Assembly (NCBI GenBank): GCA_965204705.1
Contig: OZ242006.1
Location: 744,001 to 808,000, forward strand
Source: Bin5 sp965204705
GTDB lineage: Bacteria > Chloroflexota > Anaerolineae > Caldilineales > Caldilineaceae
DNA: 64,000 bases
Reading direction: 5' to 3'
Below, in pieces: positions 12,101-19,531 of the stretch (position 1 is its first letter; every line of letters starts with the position of its first letter). The position numbers and the translations under genes were made by a program. The notes under the pieces were generated by a model. That model did not search any database, was not told the origin of the DNA, and was given only the letters and a program-made list of their open reading frames with translations.

Positions 12101-12438
12101 CTTGTGGCTTCAGCCGCCGCCGTCGCAGTCAGCTGCGCGCCCACGGTGGCCGTAGCGCGAATCGACTCAAGCAACTCCTGGGCCGAACGGGTCGCCGTGG
12201 CTGTTGCCGCCTGCAGATCCACCGCTGCAGTCGAATTTGTACCTTGCGAACCGGGGTCAGGCGTACTCTCCCCCTGGGCAGAGGCGAACCTTTCTTGTGA
12301 AATTCCGCCTCCGAAATCGAACGCCAGCAACGCAGCGGCCAGCAGCGCGGCAGCCAGCGCAAAGACGCGCCGACGGGCGCCGCTGCTACGCCTGGCACCC
12401 TTTCGATGGCTTCGCTGCTGGCAATGGATTACTCTCAT
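9145..12438 (-). CDS. Large membrane-anchored GH3-like (beta-N-acetylhexosaminidase type) protein
   Basis: This 1097-residue protein has a signal peptide, a Thr/Pro/Ser linker (about 115-145) and a glycoside hydrolase family 3 N-terminal barrel (about 150-560). The barrel is recognisable by VGQLFVVTF, GGVVISPRN, PLLIGVEQGGDG, GVNLLLGPALDV and AGHFPGLGG. The nucleophile region is ILMSDALGVMAV (Asp at about 483). NagZ-type enzymes carry an Asp-Ser-His dyad after the HFPGHG motif; here the corresponding stretch GGTDRRPDEE has no His, so hydrolase activity is doubtful. A beta-rich C-terminal half follows, then another Pro/Thr stretch and three hydrophobic segments in the last 100 residues that would anchor it. 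A role at the cell envelope is likely. A TTG codon directly before the chosen ATG is an alternative start. Confidence 0.8.
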   Translation of the reverse strand: MRVIHCQQRSHRKGARRSSGARRRVFALAAALLAAALLAFDFGGGISQERFASAQGESTPDPGSQGTNSTAAVDLQAATATATRSAQELLESIRATATVGAQLTATAAAEATSLALTPSVTPTPSPSHTPTPSSTPTPSPTPTPGPDEILEARLDDLIAGMSVADRVGQLFVVTFQGNDIGPRSDVAELIEEYRVGGVVISPRNRNFSNYSDTTPEDIARLTNQLQALAYGIYLAPTEALSVKEGGPAIPGILQSGLEQRLPLEIPLLIGVEQGGDGMPGTALRSGFTAIPPQMALGATWNPNLVEEVGAVHGREMRSVGVNLLLGPALDVIEQPRPDLVTGLGLHSFGGDPFWVGRMGQAYVTGIHRGSAGRVATVAGHFPGLGGTDRRPDEEIATIQKSLQELQRIELPPFAAVTERPSAILRVDGAMASTEALMSGHIRFSSFQGSRERTPPISLAQELGILLDLDEFAPWRAEGGILMSDALGVMAVRRYYDPPLQEFPRRRIALDAFTAGNDLLYLADFSLTDRWLDERANIKETIIFFRERYTNDAEFAARVDASLRRIIRLKVRLYAPANATDPATTGLVSEDVPVEIDLADVAVGPADLEEGFSSENQRGAQLLLDQVASEALTIFFPDSPGLTDPLPAPPGEDEDILIFTDSRILHECDGCLADAVVEPTALEEIMLRLYGPEATNQLQRERIRSRTFSVLNSLLNGTADSSVAEALEEEILSADWLIFAMLDVDVANHDSSDAVKRFLRQRSDRLPGSKLVVLALNEPYFFDSTEIGKMTAFLGVYSKTQPFLEAAVRALFRAQTVTGAPPVSVPGTRFSNLVERLEPDPNQRIGLTVLNEGIVIEQAEDNEQELIQTDLKLGDSLELQAGPILDHNGNTVPDGTPVNFRLIYEGEELAIQSNPVPTRGGLARKSVLLERTGTLLIAVNSVEADASTEIRARIPDPDVASDRTQIEVTNPERAVTPAPTPATAASAVPTLEAAPTRVSVVRPEAVELDVSSLTIAMVTQLVVLALLLVVLVQLMPRQMLVQRLLWAMLVGWGVYILYGVDVIPGGLWIQVNLAPWDSVPIVVIGMLIPLIWLQFRSE

Positions 12439-12446
12439 CAAATCCG

Positions 12447-12474
12447 ATTATACACGATCAGCCCATCTGTCGGA
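12447..12474 (-). promoter_or_regulatory. Promoter of the GH3-like gene, near-leaderless
   Basis: On the minus strand CCGACA is followed after 16 bases by a perfect TATAAT. The start codon (ATG at 12438, or TTG at 12441) lies 5-8 bases after the -10, so transcription would begin at or just before it. No Shine-Dalgarno sequence is present. Confidence 0.55.
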
Positions 12475-12560
12475 ATGACCATTTCCTAACCTTCGCGTAG
12501 CATCGTGCACAGACCGAAAACGAGGTCACCGACAGACGGCGCAACCTGGTCTCCTTCCCC

Positions 12561-12735
12561 CGCCCCAATACCCGTAGGGGCCCCCGTGTGGGTGCCCTCG
12601 CACACGCGCCCAATCAGGACGCCTCCCCCAAGAGTTTCTTCGTAGACCAGGAAAGGTGTTCTTCTTGCCGCGCGCCAGTCCCCGTAGGGGCGCCCCTTGT
12701 GGGTGCCCTCGTCCTGGCGCCCAATCTGGACTGCA
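12561..12735. repeat. Two tandem hairpin units related to the dispersed repeat family
   Basis: Two similar units lie about 110 bases apart. Each contains CCCGTAGGGGC, a short hairpin around a TTGTG or GTGTG loop closed by GGGTGCCC, then CGCCCAATC and GGAC. In the second unit GGGCGCCCC pairs with GGGTGCCC. They match the end module (GTAGGGGCAGGCCTTGTGCC and what follows) of the longer repeat copies at 12.9, 24.9 and 40.7 kb. No gene is visible in them. Confidence 0.6.
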
Positions 12736-12901
12736 TCTTGTAGCATTAGGTGCATTCCAGATTATTGTGTCGAACCGCAGCGCCCTATCTCGCGGGCCGC
12801 AAAACCGACAACGTCTCAAGCACATCTGACTCGCGACGCTGACTGAAGCGACCCAAGGTGTTTCTCACTCCTCACTCCTCTTCACTTTCTCCTCATATTT
12901 G

Positions 12902-13117
12902 GGCGGTCGGGCCTTCGGCCCTCCCTTGTGCGGGGGGATTCCCCCCGCAACGCCCCCCTACACCATGCCACGTTGGCGCCGCGTCGCCGGCGTACTGTCT
13001 ATGCCGCCGGTCTCCCACCCGCGTCGTGCCGCGAAGACGTCCGCCGTGACCACGGTAGGGGCAGGCCTTGTGCCTGCCCACTCTCACCCCAAAACTGGAC
13101 TGAACCCTCGCGCCGTC
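12902..13117. repeat. Dispersed hairpin repeat, copy A
   Basis: This non-coding repeat contains three hairpins in order: GGGCC-TTC-GGCCC, GCGGGGGG-ATT-CCCCCCGC, and GGGGCAGGC-CTTGT-GCCTGCCC. A core of about 110 bases separates the second and third and is nearly identical to that of copy C at 40.9 kb, including CCATGCCACGTTGGCGCCGC. It ends with CCCAAAACTGGACTGAACCC. A TATAAT (13145-13150) follows about 30 bases later. This copy lacks the 5' module with CTGACCA heptads seen in copies B and C. Confidence 0.8.
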
Positions 13118-13397
13118 CGGGCGAAAATTACCTCAAATTCGTGATATAATGGCTGTAACGGAATGGGCTGTTATCCGTGGGCCGGACAGTGGGTCCGAAA
13201 CGGAAATACTGGGACCGGCCCATCAGAGGTGGCAGGAAAGGATGTCAGGGCCGCGGCAATAGATACCTTCATTTCAGAAAATATCATGAGGCACAGTAGG
13301 GTCGCCGCATGTCTGCGAATTGCGCTTCGTCCATCAATGTTGACCACGAAACGCTCGCGAATTTAGACCGATAATCCCGTGAGAATTTTTTTTACCC

Positions 13398-13433
13398 CGC
13401 GACATAGGTAGACTTGGCGCGACATTTGTAGAC
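13398..13433. repeat. Tandem 16-bp direct repeat, possible insertion-sequence end remnant
   Basis: CGCGACATAGGTAGAC and CGCGACATTTGTAGAC (14 of 16 identical) are spaced 20 bases apart. Short repeated end motifs, and the ending TGTCTAC on the other strand, are reminiscent of some insertion-sequence termini. No transposase is found nearby, so at most this is a remnant. Confidence 0.35.
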
Positions 13434-13654
13434 ACTTCGCGGGTGCAGTGAAATGGCGCCGTCGAATCCACATGCAAACATATCGTCCGGCAGCGCCTCA
13501 AGCAATCTGGTATGCGCCGGTCCCGTTTAGGCGCTCAAGCCATGCTCGCTCTGCGCTCAACTCAACTCAGCCGGCCCAACCTTAAACCGCCTGCTATCCT
13601 TGGCCTCACCTGACCTGACAAACAATTTGGGATGCACCCGTAGCATTCGCCCAC

Positions 13655-13683
13655 TGGACAGATTCCGCCGGAGTATGTAAAAT
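13655..13683 (+). promoter_or_regulatory. Promoter candidate for uvrB
   Basis: TGGACA and TAAAAT are separated by exactly 17 bases. Transcription would begin near 13690, just before a LexA-type box. Confidence 0.6.
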
Positions 13684-13696
13684 ATCCTCAAGACCA

Positions 13697-13708
13697 GAAC
13701 AAAAGTTC
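13697..13708 (+). promoter_or_regulatory. LexA (SOS) box of the Gram-positive type
   Basis: GAACAAAAGTTC is a perfect GAAC-N4-GTTC palindrome. This is the LexA/DinR operator of Gram-positive bacteria, also reported for a green non-sulfur bacterium. It overlaps the predicted transcription start of uvrB, a classic SOS gene, so LexA binding here would block transcription. Confidence 0.7.
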
Positions 13709-13729
13709 GATAAATGGGAGGTCTTCCTC

Positions 13730-13948
13730 ATGCAACCTAACTGGTCTCTGGACACATTTGGTCCGCCGCCCGTCCTACACTTCAAATGTGAATTCCGTAC
13801 GATGCCGGAACGCCGCAGGCGGCCTGCCCCTGGGAAACTGAGTAGCAGCGCCGAATGTCACAATCCCTTTATGCAATGTGGTAAGCTTGATCTGCGAACT
13901 GCGCGCGTCTCAGATCTACGGAGCCGGATATGCCTCAATTTCAGGTAG
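13730..13948 (+). CDS. Possible small leader reading frame overlapping uvrB
   Basis: This 72-codon frame starts eight bases after a strong GGGAGG and ends 19 bases inside uvrB in a different frame. The protein is basic and matches nothing I recognise. The ribosome-binding site and the position on the predicted uvrB transcript are the only support. It could be a leader peptide that couples translation to uvrB, or chance. Confidence 0.25.
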   Translation: MQPNWSLDTFGPPPVLHFKCEFRTMPERRRRPAPGKLSSSAECHNPFMQCGKLDLRTARVSDLRSRICLNFR

Positions 13949-15942
13949 TCAGCGATTTTCAGCCGATGGGCGATCAGCCCCAGGCCCTCGCCAAACTCGC
14001 CGTCGGCATAGAAGAAGGGATGCCCCACCAGGTCCTGCTCGGGGTCACCGGCAGCGGCAAGACCTATACCATGGCCAAAGTCGTCGAACAGATCCAGAAG
14101 CCGACCCTGGTCATCGCCCACAACAAGACCCTGGCCGCACAGCTCTACAGCGAATTCCGTGAGTTTCTCCCCAATAACATGGTGGAGTACTTCGTCTCCT
14201 ACTACGACTACTACCAGCCGGAGGCCTATATCCCCCGCAGCGATACCTATATCGAAAAGGATGCCCAGGTCAACGAAGAGATCGAGCGCCTCCGCCTCGC
14301 CGCCACCAGCGCCCTGTTCAGCCGGCAAGATGTCGTGATCGTCGCCTCGGTCTCCTGTATCTACGGTCTGGGCAGCCCCCAGGACTACGGTCAGGTTGCC
14401 CTGAAGCTCACCGTAGGCGAAATGGTACGCCGCAATCAGGTCCTGCGCCATCTGGTCGACATCTTCTACGAGCGCAACGACACCGCCCTCCAGCGCGCCA
14501 AATTCCGCGTGCGCGGGGACGTCTTGGAGGTGCAGCCGGCCTACAGCGACGACGCCCTGCGCGTCAGCTTCTGGGGCGATGAGATCGAACGCATCAGCGA
14601 AATCGACACGCTCACCGGCGAAATTCTGGACGACTACCCCGAGGTGGAGATCTTCCCGGCCAAGCACTTCATCACGCATCAGGACCAGGTCCGGGAGGCG
14701 ATCGTCGATATCGAAGAAGAGCTCAAGCAGCAGGTCGCAACGTTGGAGAGCCAGGGCAAACTCCTGGAGGCCCAGCGCATTGGCCAGCGTACCCGCTACG
14801 ACATCGAGATGCTGCAAGAGATCGGCTACTGCAACGGCGTCGAAAACTATAGCCGACACCTGGCGCGCCGTCCCCCTGGCAGCCGTCCATGGACCCTGCT
14901 CGACTACTTTCCGGCCGACTGGATGGTGATCATCGACGAAAGCCACATGACCATCCCCCAGATTCGCGGCATGTTCGCCGGCGACCGCTCGCGCAAAGAG
15001 GTGCTGGTCGCGCACGGCTTTCGGCTGCCCAGCGCCTTGGACAACCGCCCCCTCACCTTCGATGAGTTTTCCGAGGTCGTCAACCAAGTCATCTACGTCA
15101 GCGCCACCCCGAGCGACTACGAGATGACGCACGCCACGCAAGTAGTGGAACAGCTCATTCGCCCGACCGGCCTCCTGGACCCGATCGTCGAAGTACGGCC
15201 AACCGAGGGGCAGATCGAAGACCTGCTCCACGAAGTGCATCAACGCGTCGCCATCGGCCAGCGGGCCCTCATCACGACCCTCACCAAGCGCATGGCCGAA
15301 GACCTGGCCGAATATCTCGCCGACCTCGGCGTGAAGGTCCAGTACCTCCACAGCGAAATCGACACCCTGGAACGGGTCGAGATCCTGCGCGATCTGCGCC
15401 TCGGTGTCTACGACGTGGTCGTCGGCATCAACCTGCTGCGCGAGGGTCTGGACCTGCCCGAGGTTACCCTCGTCGCCATCCTGGACGCCGACAAGCAAGG
15501 CTTCCTGCGCAGCGAGTCATCGCTGATCCAGACAATCGGTCGCGCCGCCCGCCATGTGGAAGGCCGCGCCATTCTCTACGCCGACAGGATGACCGAAGCC
15601 ATGGAGAGCGCCATCGGTGAGACCAATCGCCGCCGCCGGATTCAGGAGGCCCACAACCTGGCCCATGGTATCGAGCCCACCAGCATCGTCAAGGGAATCC
15701 GCGATCTGACCGACCGTATGAAGGTCATGGCCGAGGAGCCGGCTGACTACAGTGTCGACGAAGACGAAGCAGTCGCCACACGCGATCTGTCAAGGCTCTC
15801 CCCGGATGAGCTGGTCAAGCGGATCGCCAATCTGGAAGAGGAAATGCACGAAGCCGCCCAAAACCTCGAGTTCGAGCGCGCCGCCTCTCTCCGCGACCAG
15901 GTCATCGAGCTGCGGAACGCGTTGAAGCTGGAGAGAGTATGA
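13930..15942 (+). CDS. uvrB: Excinuclease ABC subunit B
   Basis: UvrB is the damage-verifying helicase of nucleotide excision repair; it is loaded by UvrA and recruits UvrC. The 670-residue length is normal. Visible are Walker A GVTGSGKTYT (about residue 40), the beta-hairpin SYYDYYQPEAYIPRSDTYIEKD that clamps DNA, DESH as helicase motif II, SATPSDYE, and motifs V-VI with GINLLREGLDLPEV and QTIGRAARH. The last 40 residues (PDELVKRIANLEEEM and following) are the UVR motif that binds UvrC. GGAG lies six bases before the ATG. An SOS box and a promoter lie about 230 bases upstream. uvrA and uvrC are not in the window. Confidence 0.98.
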   Translation: MPQFQVVSDFQPMGDQPQALAKLAVGIEEGMPHQVLLGVTGSGKTYTMAKVVEQIQKPTLVIAHNKTLAAQLYSEFREFLPNNMVEYFVSYYDYYQPEAYIPRSDTYIEKDAQVNEEIERLRLAATSALFSRQDVVIVASVSCIYGLGSPQDYGQVALKLTVGEMVRRNQVLRHLVDIFYERNDTALQRAKFRVRGDVLEVQPAYSDDALRVSFWGDEIERISEIDTLTGEILDDYPEVEIFPAKHFITHQDQVREAIVDIEEELKQQVATLESQGKLLEAQRIGQRTRYDIEMLQEIGYCNGVENYSRHLARRPPGSRPWTLLDYFPADWMVIIDESHMTIPQIRGMFAGDRSRKEVLVAHGFRLPSALDNRPLTFDEFSEVVNQVIYVSATPSDYEMTHATQVVEQLIRPTGLLDPIVEVRPTEGQIEDLLHEVHQRVAIGQRALITTLTKRMAEDLAEYLADLGVKVQYLHSEIDTLERVEILRDLRLGVYDVVVGINLLREGLDLPEVTLVAILDADKQGFLRSESSLIQTIGRAARHVEGRAILYADRMTEAMESAIGETNRRRRIQEAHNLAHGIEPTSIVKGIRDLTDRMKVMAEEPADYSVDEDEAVATRDLSRLSPDELVKRIANLEEEMHEAAQNLEFERAASLRDQVIELRNALKLERV

Positions 15943-16044
15943 CGTTTCGGAGAACGCCGCCAAGCACATACCACGCAAGGACCCGCAGTTTGGCAACGTC
16001 TTTCACGATGGCAGGTGCCCCTAACCACTCCCCTTGACGGGATT

Positions 16045-16066
16045 TTCGCCGTGTGCGAATATTTTT
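16045..16066 (+). terminator. Weak intrinsic terminator after uvrB
   Basis: TTCGC-CGTGT-GCGAA forms a 5-bp stem followed by TATTTTT about 100 bases after the uvrB stop. The stem is short. The same stretch could instead be a promoter region for the next gene (TTGACG at 16034). Confidence 0.35.
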
Positions 16067-16190
16067 AGTTGGAGGCGATCAAACTAGAGTCGAGCAGAGA
16101 AATATTCCCGGCTCTGTATCCGCCTTGGCCCGCATCGCCGCCGCGCTCAACACGACTATTGACACTCTGACTAGCGAATAAACCAGCAAA

Positions 16191-19100
16191 ATGATAGGAA
16201 CCGTCCGCGAGATCGAAATCACCACCGAGATGCACGCCTCGTATCTCGATTACGCCATGAGCGTCATCGTCGCCCGCGCCCTGCCCGACGTGCGCGACGG
16301 ACTAAAACCGGTGCATCGACGCATCCTCTACGCCATGCACGACATGGGCGTAACCAGCAACAAGCCTTACAAGAAGAGCGCCCGTATCGTCGGCGAAGTG
16401 CTGGGCAAGTACCACCCCCACAACGATACCTCCGTCTACGACGCCATGGTGCGCATGGCCCAGGAGTTCAGCCTGCGCTACCCTCTCGTCGACGGCCAGG
16501 GCAACTTCGGTTCAATCGACGGCGACAACGCCGCCGCCATGCGCTACACTGAAGCGCGTCTGGCAACCATCAGCGACCTGATGCTGGCCGACATCGAAAA
16601 GGACACCATCGACTGGAACGACAACTTTGACACGACGCTCAAAGAACCGGGTATCCTGCCGGCCGCGCTGCCCAACCTCCTGATCAACGGCGCCAACGGC
16701 ATCGCCGTCGGCATGGCGACCAACATTCCCCCTCACAATCTGGCCGAAGTCGTCGACGCCACCGTCTATCTGATCGATAACTTCAACAGGATCGACGAAG
16801 TCGGGGTCAATGATCTCCTGCAGTTCATCAAAGGACCGGACTTCCCCACCGGCGGCATCCTCTTTCGCTACCGCCAGGCCGCCAAGGGCGACGAGGAAAT
16901 CGATGCCATCTCCCAGGGATATGCAACCGGCCGCGCCCGGCTGATCATGCAGGCCAAGGCCCATTTCGAAGAGATGAGCCGCAGCCGCAGCCGTATCGTC
17001 GTGACCGACCTGCCCTATCAGACCAATAAGACCAATCTGCTGGAGCGTATCGCCCTGCTCGTGCGCGACGGCAAAATCCACGGCATCACCGACCTGCGCG
17101 ACGAGAGCGACCGGACCGGCATGCGCATCGTCATCGAGCTGACCCGCAACGTAGACCCCAAAACCGTGCTGGCCCGACTGCTCAAGCTGACGCCAATGCA
17201 GCAGACATTCGGCATGTCCCTGCTGGCGCTCGTAAACGGCGAACCCGTCACCCTCACCCTCAAGCGAATCCTGCGCCTCTTTATCGAGCACCGTCAGGAG
17301 ATTATCCGCCGCCGCTCGCAGTTCGACCTTGCCAAAGCAAGGGCCAGGTCACACATCGTCGAAGGTCTGCTCAAAGCGCTCGATATCCTTGACGAAGTCA
17401 TCCAGACGATTCGCCGCAGCCAGCGCGTAGACACCGCCCGTACCAATCTGATACGCGCCTTCGGCTTCACTGAGGTCCAGGCCCAGGCCATACTGGATAT
17501 GCCGCTGAGACGGCTGACCGCGCTCGAGCGCAAACAACTCCAGGATGAACATAAGGAGCTGCAGCAGCTGATCGCTTACCTCGAAGACCTGCTCTCCGAC
17601 GACGGCAAGATCCTCGACGTTATCCGCGCAGAACTGCTCGCTCTGCGCGAGCAGCACGCCGACCGCCGCCGCACGCAGATCGTCGAGCGCGCGCAAGGCA
17701 CACTCACCGCCACCGATCTGCTGCCGGACCGCCGCGTCTGGGTGGCTCTCGGCGCCAACAGTTCCTTGCGGCGTCTGGATTTCAGCGGGATCAACCGCGT
17801 CGGCCTGCGCCAGGCCGCCCAAAACGCGGCCGCGGCCCTTCTCACAGCCAACACCCGTGACCAGCTCTCCATCTTCGCCGCCAATGGACGCTGTCACCGC
17901 CTCGGAGTCCACGAGCTCCCACAGGAAGGCCGCAGGCATCTGGCCGACCTGACCGATTTCAGTCGCCGGGATACGGTCGCCTCCATGGTGGCACTGCCGC
18001 AATCCGCGACCGAAGGCTTTCTCTTTCTGGCTACCCGCCAGGGAAACGTCAAGCGCATCGCCCTCTCCGACCTCGCGCAGGCCGCAATGGCCTCCATGGA
18101 AGTGATCACGGTGAACGGCAAAGACCGGCTGGCCTGCGCGCTGGTGACGCCCGGCGACGGCGAGGTCATTCTCGTCACCCGCAATGGCCGCTCGATTCGC
18201 TTCTCCGAGGAAATGGTGCGGGCGATGGGGATGGCAGCACGCGGCGTGGCCGGCATCAACCTTCAACTCGGTGATGAAGTGATCGCCGCACTGCCAGTAG
18301 CGCCCGAAGGGGAGCTGCTCACAGTTACCTCTGCCGGCTATGCCAAGCGCACCCCCATGAACGAGTTCAGCCCACAGGGTCGCGGCGGAGGCGGCGTCAT
18401 CGCCCACAAACTCAGCGAGCGTAACGGCGAACTGGTAGGCGCGGCCATGCTAACGTCAGAGCACAACTTTGCCGCATTCGTGACGAAAAAGGGAGTGGCG
18501 AAGCCCTTAGAGTTGGAAGAGATCCCCTCCAGTGGTCGCAACACACAGGGAGGGCGGGCAGTCGACCTGGCGCAAAGCGACACCGTCGCCGCAGTTCAGG
18601 CGGTCTCTCCGGTCACGCCGGCTATGGACAGCCCGCCGCCGTCCCCAGAGCCGCCAGTGAACGGCAGCAGAAATGGCGCGCAACCGGCCGCCATAGACGG
18701 TTCGGCCGCCAAAGTTATCCCTGCGCCGGAGAGCAACGGTCGGAAAGAGCAGAACGGAGCGTCCAAACGAAAGAGGCGGGCGGCCAAAACTGAGGCAGGT
18801 GCCCCGGACAACAAGGCGCGATCAGAGCAAGATAAGAAGCGTCCGCTGGACAGCGAGACCGCCCGCAAGTCGAATTCAACCCGGAACAAAAAGCAGGCCA
18901 CTGCCTCCAATAAGACATCCGCACCGAAGACATCTCCGCCGGGAAAGTCCGCTTCGAAGACCAACCGGCGGACAGAGCCCTCCCGTGCCGGCCAGGACAG
19001 CAAACCGGACCCCAAGCCGAAGCGCGCCGCAACGGACCGCGCTGCCGCCAAGTCGTCTCAGCCCAAACAGGCAGACAAACCCGGACGCTCCAATCGCAAA

Positions 19101-19265
19101 GACAAAACGGTGGAACCGTCAGTGCAGAAGCGACTGATTGCAGACTCGGAAGTGGCTCAACGACCGGCCGAGGAAAACTCCGACGCTGGTGCAAAAACAA
19201 AACGTGCCGACAAGTTGGGCCGGGTAAGCAGCGTCACGCGCACCCAGAAGAGACGAAAGCCATGA
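16191..19265 (+). CDS. gyrA: Type IIA topoisomerase subunit A (GyrA/ParC type) with a basic C-terminal tail
   Basis: This 1024-residue protein breaks and rejoins DNA for gyrase or topoisomerase IV. The N-terminal core is clear: LPDVRDGLKPVHRRILYAM, and AAMRYTEARL with catalytic Tyr119. Three features are odd. In the quinolone-determining region the usual YHPHGDS reads YHPHNDT (Asn78 for Gly, Thr80 for Ser). The GyrA box QRRGGKG of blade 1 is missing; only QGRGGGG is seen in a late blade. After the beta-pinwheel (about residue 800) there are about 215 residues rich in Lys, Arg, Ser, Pro and Ala, like histone H1 tails. An in-frame stop just upstream fixes the start, and no Shine-Dalgarno sequence is seen. 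No gyrB or parE is adjacent, so gyrase versus topo IV is undecided. Confidence 0.9.
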   Translation: MIGTVREIEITTEMHASYLDYAMSVIVARALPDVRDGLKPVHRRILYAMHDMGVTSNKPYKKSARIVGEVLGKYHPHNDTSVYDAMVRMAQEFSLRYPLVDGQGNFGSIDGDNAAAMRYTEARLATISDLMLADIEKDTIDWNDNFDTTLKEPGILPAALPNLLINGANGIAVGMATNIPPHNLAEVVDATVYLIDNFNRIDEVGVNDLLQFIKGPDFPTGGILFRYRQAAKGDEEIDAISQGYATGRARLIMQAKAHFEEMSRSRSRIVVTDLPYQTNKTNLLERIALLVRDGKIHGITDLRDESDRTGMRIVIELTRNVDPKTVLARLLKLTPMQQTFGMSLLALVNGEPVTLTLKRILRLFIEHRQEIIRRRSQFDLAKARARSHIVEGLLKALDILDEVIQTIRRSQRVDTARTNLIRAFGFTEVQAQAILDMPLRRLTALERKQLQDEHKELQQLIAYLEDLLSDDGKILDVIRAELLALREQHADRRRTQIVERAQGTLTATDLLPDRRVWVALGANSSLRRLDFSGINRVGLRQAAQNAAAALLTANTRDQLSIFAANGRCHRLGVHELPQEGRRHLADLTDFSRRDTVASMVALPQSATEGFLFLATRQGNVKRIALSDLAQAAMASMEVITVNGKDRLACALVTPGDGEVILVTRNGRSIRFSEEMVRAMGMAARGVAGINLQLGDEVIAALPVAPEGELLTVTSAGYAKRTPMNEFSPQGRGGGGVIAHKLSERNGELVGAAMLTSEHNFAAFVTKKGVAKPLELEEIPSSGRNTQGGRAVDLAQSDTVAAVQAVSPVTPAMDSPPPSPEPPVNGSRNGAQPAAIDGSAAKVIPAPESNGRKEQNGASKRKRRAAKTEAGAPDNKARSEQDKKRPLDSETARKSNSTRNKKQATASNKTSAPKTSPPGKSASKTNRRTEPSRAGQDSKPDPKPKRAATDRAAAKSSQPKQADKPGRSNRKDKTVEPSVQKRLIADSEVAQRPAEENSDAGAKTKRADKLGRVSSVTRTQKRRKP

Positions 19266-19391
19266 CCAGCAGCGAGTTTGTTCTTCTACACTCTTTCACC
19301 CGTTCGTAATCCGACCAATGGCCTCCGCTTCCGCATGATCGGCCGCTTCACAGTTGCCTGAGACGGTTTTCTCAAAACGCTACAAAAAGTT

Positions 19392-19415
19392 GGGGCCGCT
19401 GCACGCAGCGGCCCC
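19392..19415 (-). terminator. Intrinsic terminator between convergent genes
   Basis: GGGGCCGCTG-CACG-CAGCGGCCCC is a perfect 10-bp stem. On the minus strand it is followed by AACTTTTTG, so it should end transcription of the LRR gene. On the plus strand only a poor T tract (TATAGTTT) follows, but it may also serve the topoisomerase gene. Confidence 0.8.
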
Positions 19416-19531
19416 TATAGTTTGACTCCGGAGTGATTGCCGCCCAGTTCGGACGCGCATCTGCTGCTTAAATGCGACCCCTCGAGGGAAGGGGCCCAAC
19501 TGCGCGGCCATCTCTGAAAGCCAGACTGCAG

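Noticed and set aside
13163..13366. A 67-codon plus-strand frame 12 bases after a TATAAT
   Set aside because: The -10 is good (TGATATAAT), but the protein has no recognisable feature, there is no -35 or ribosome-binding site, and the region is repeat-derived.
13858..15498. A 546-codon open frame on the minus strand opposite uvrB
   Set aside because: It is the antisense shadow of a high-G+C, well-conserved gene and has no ribosome-binding site or recognisable motif.
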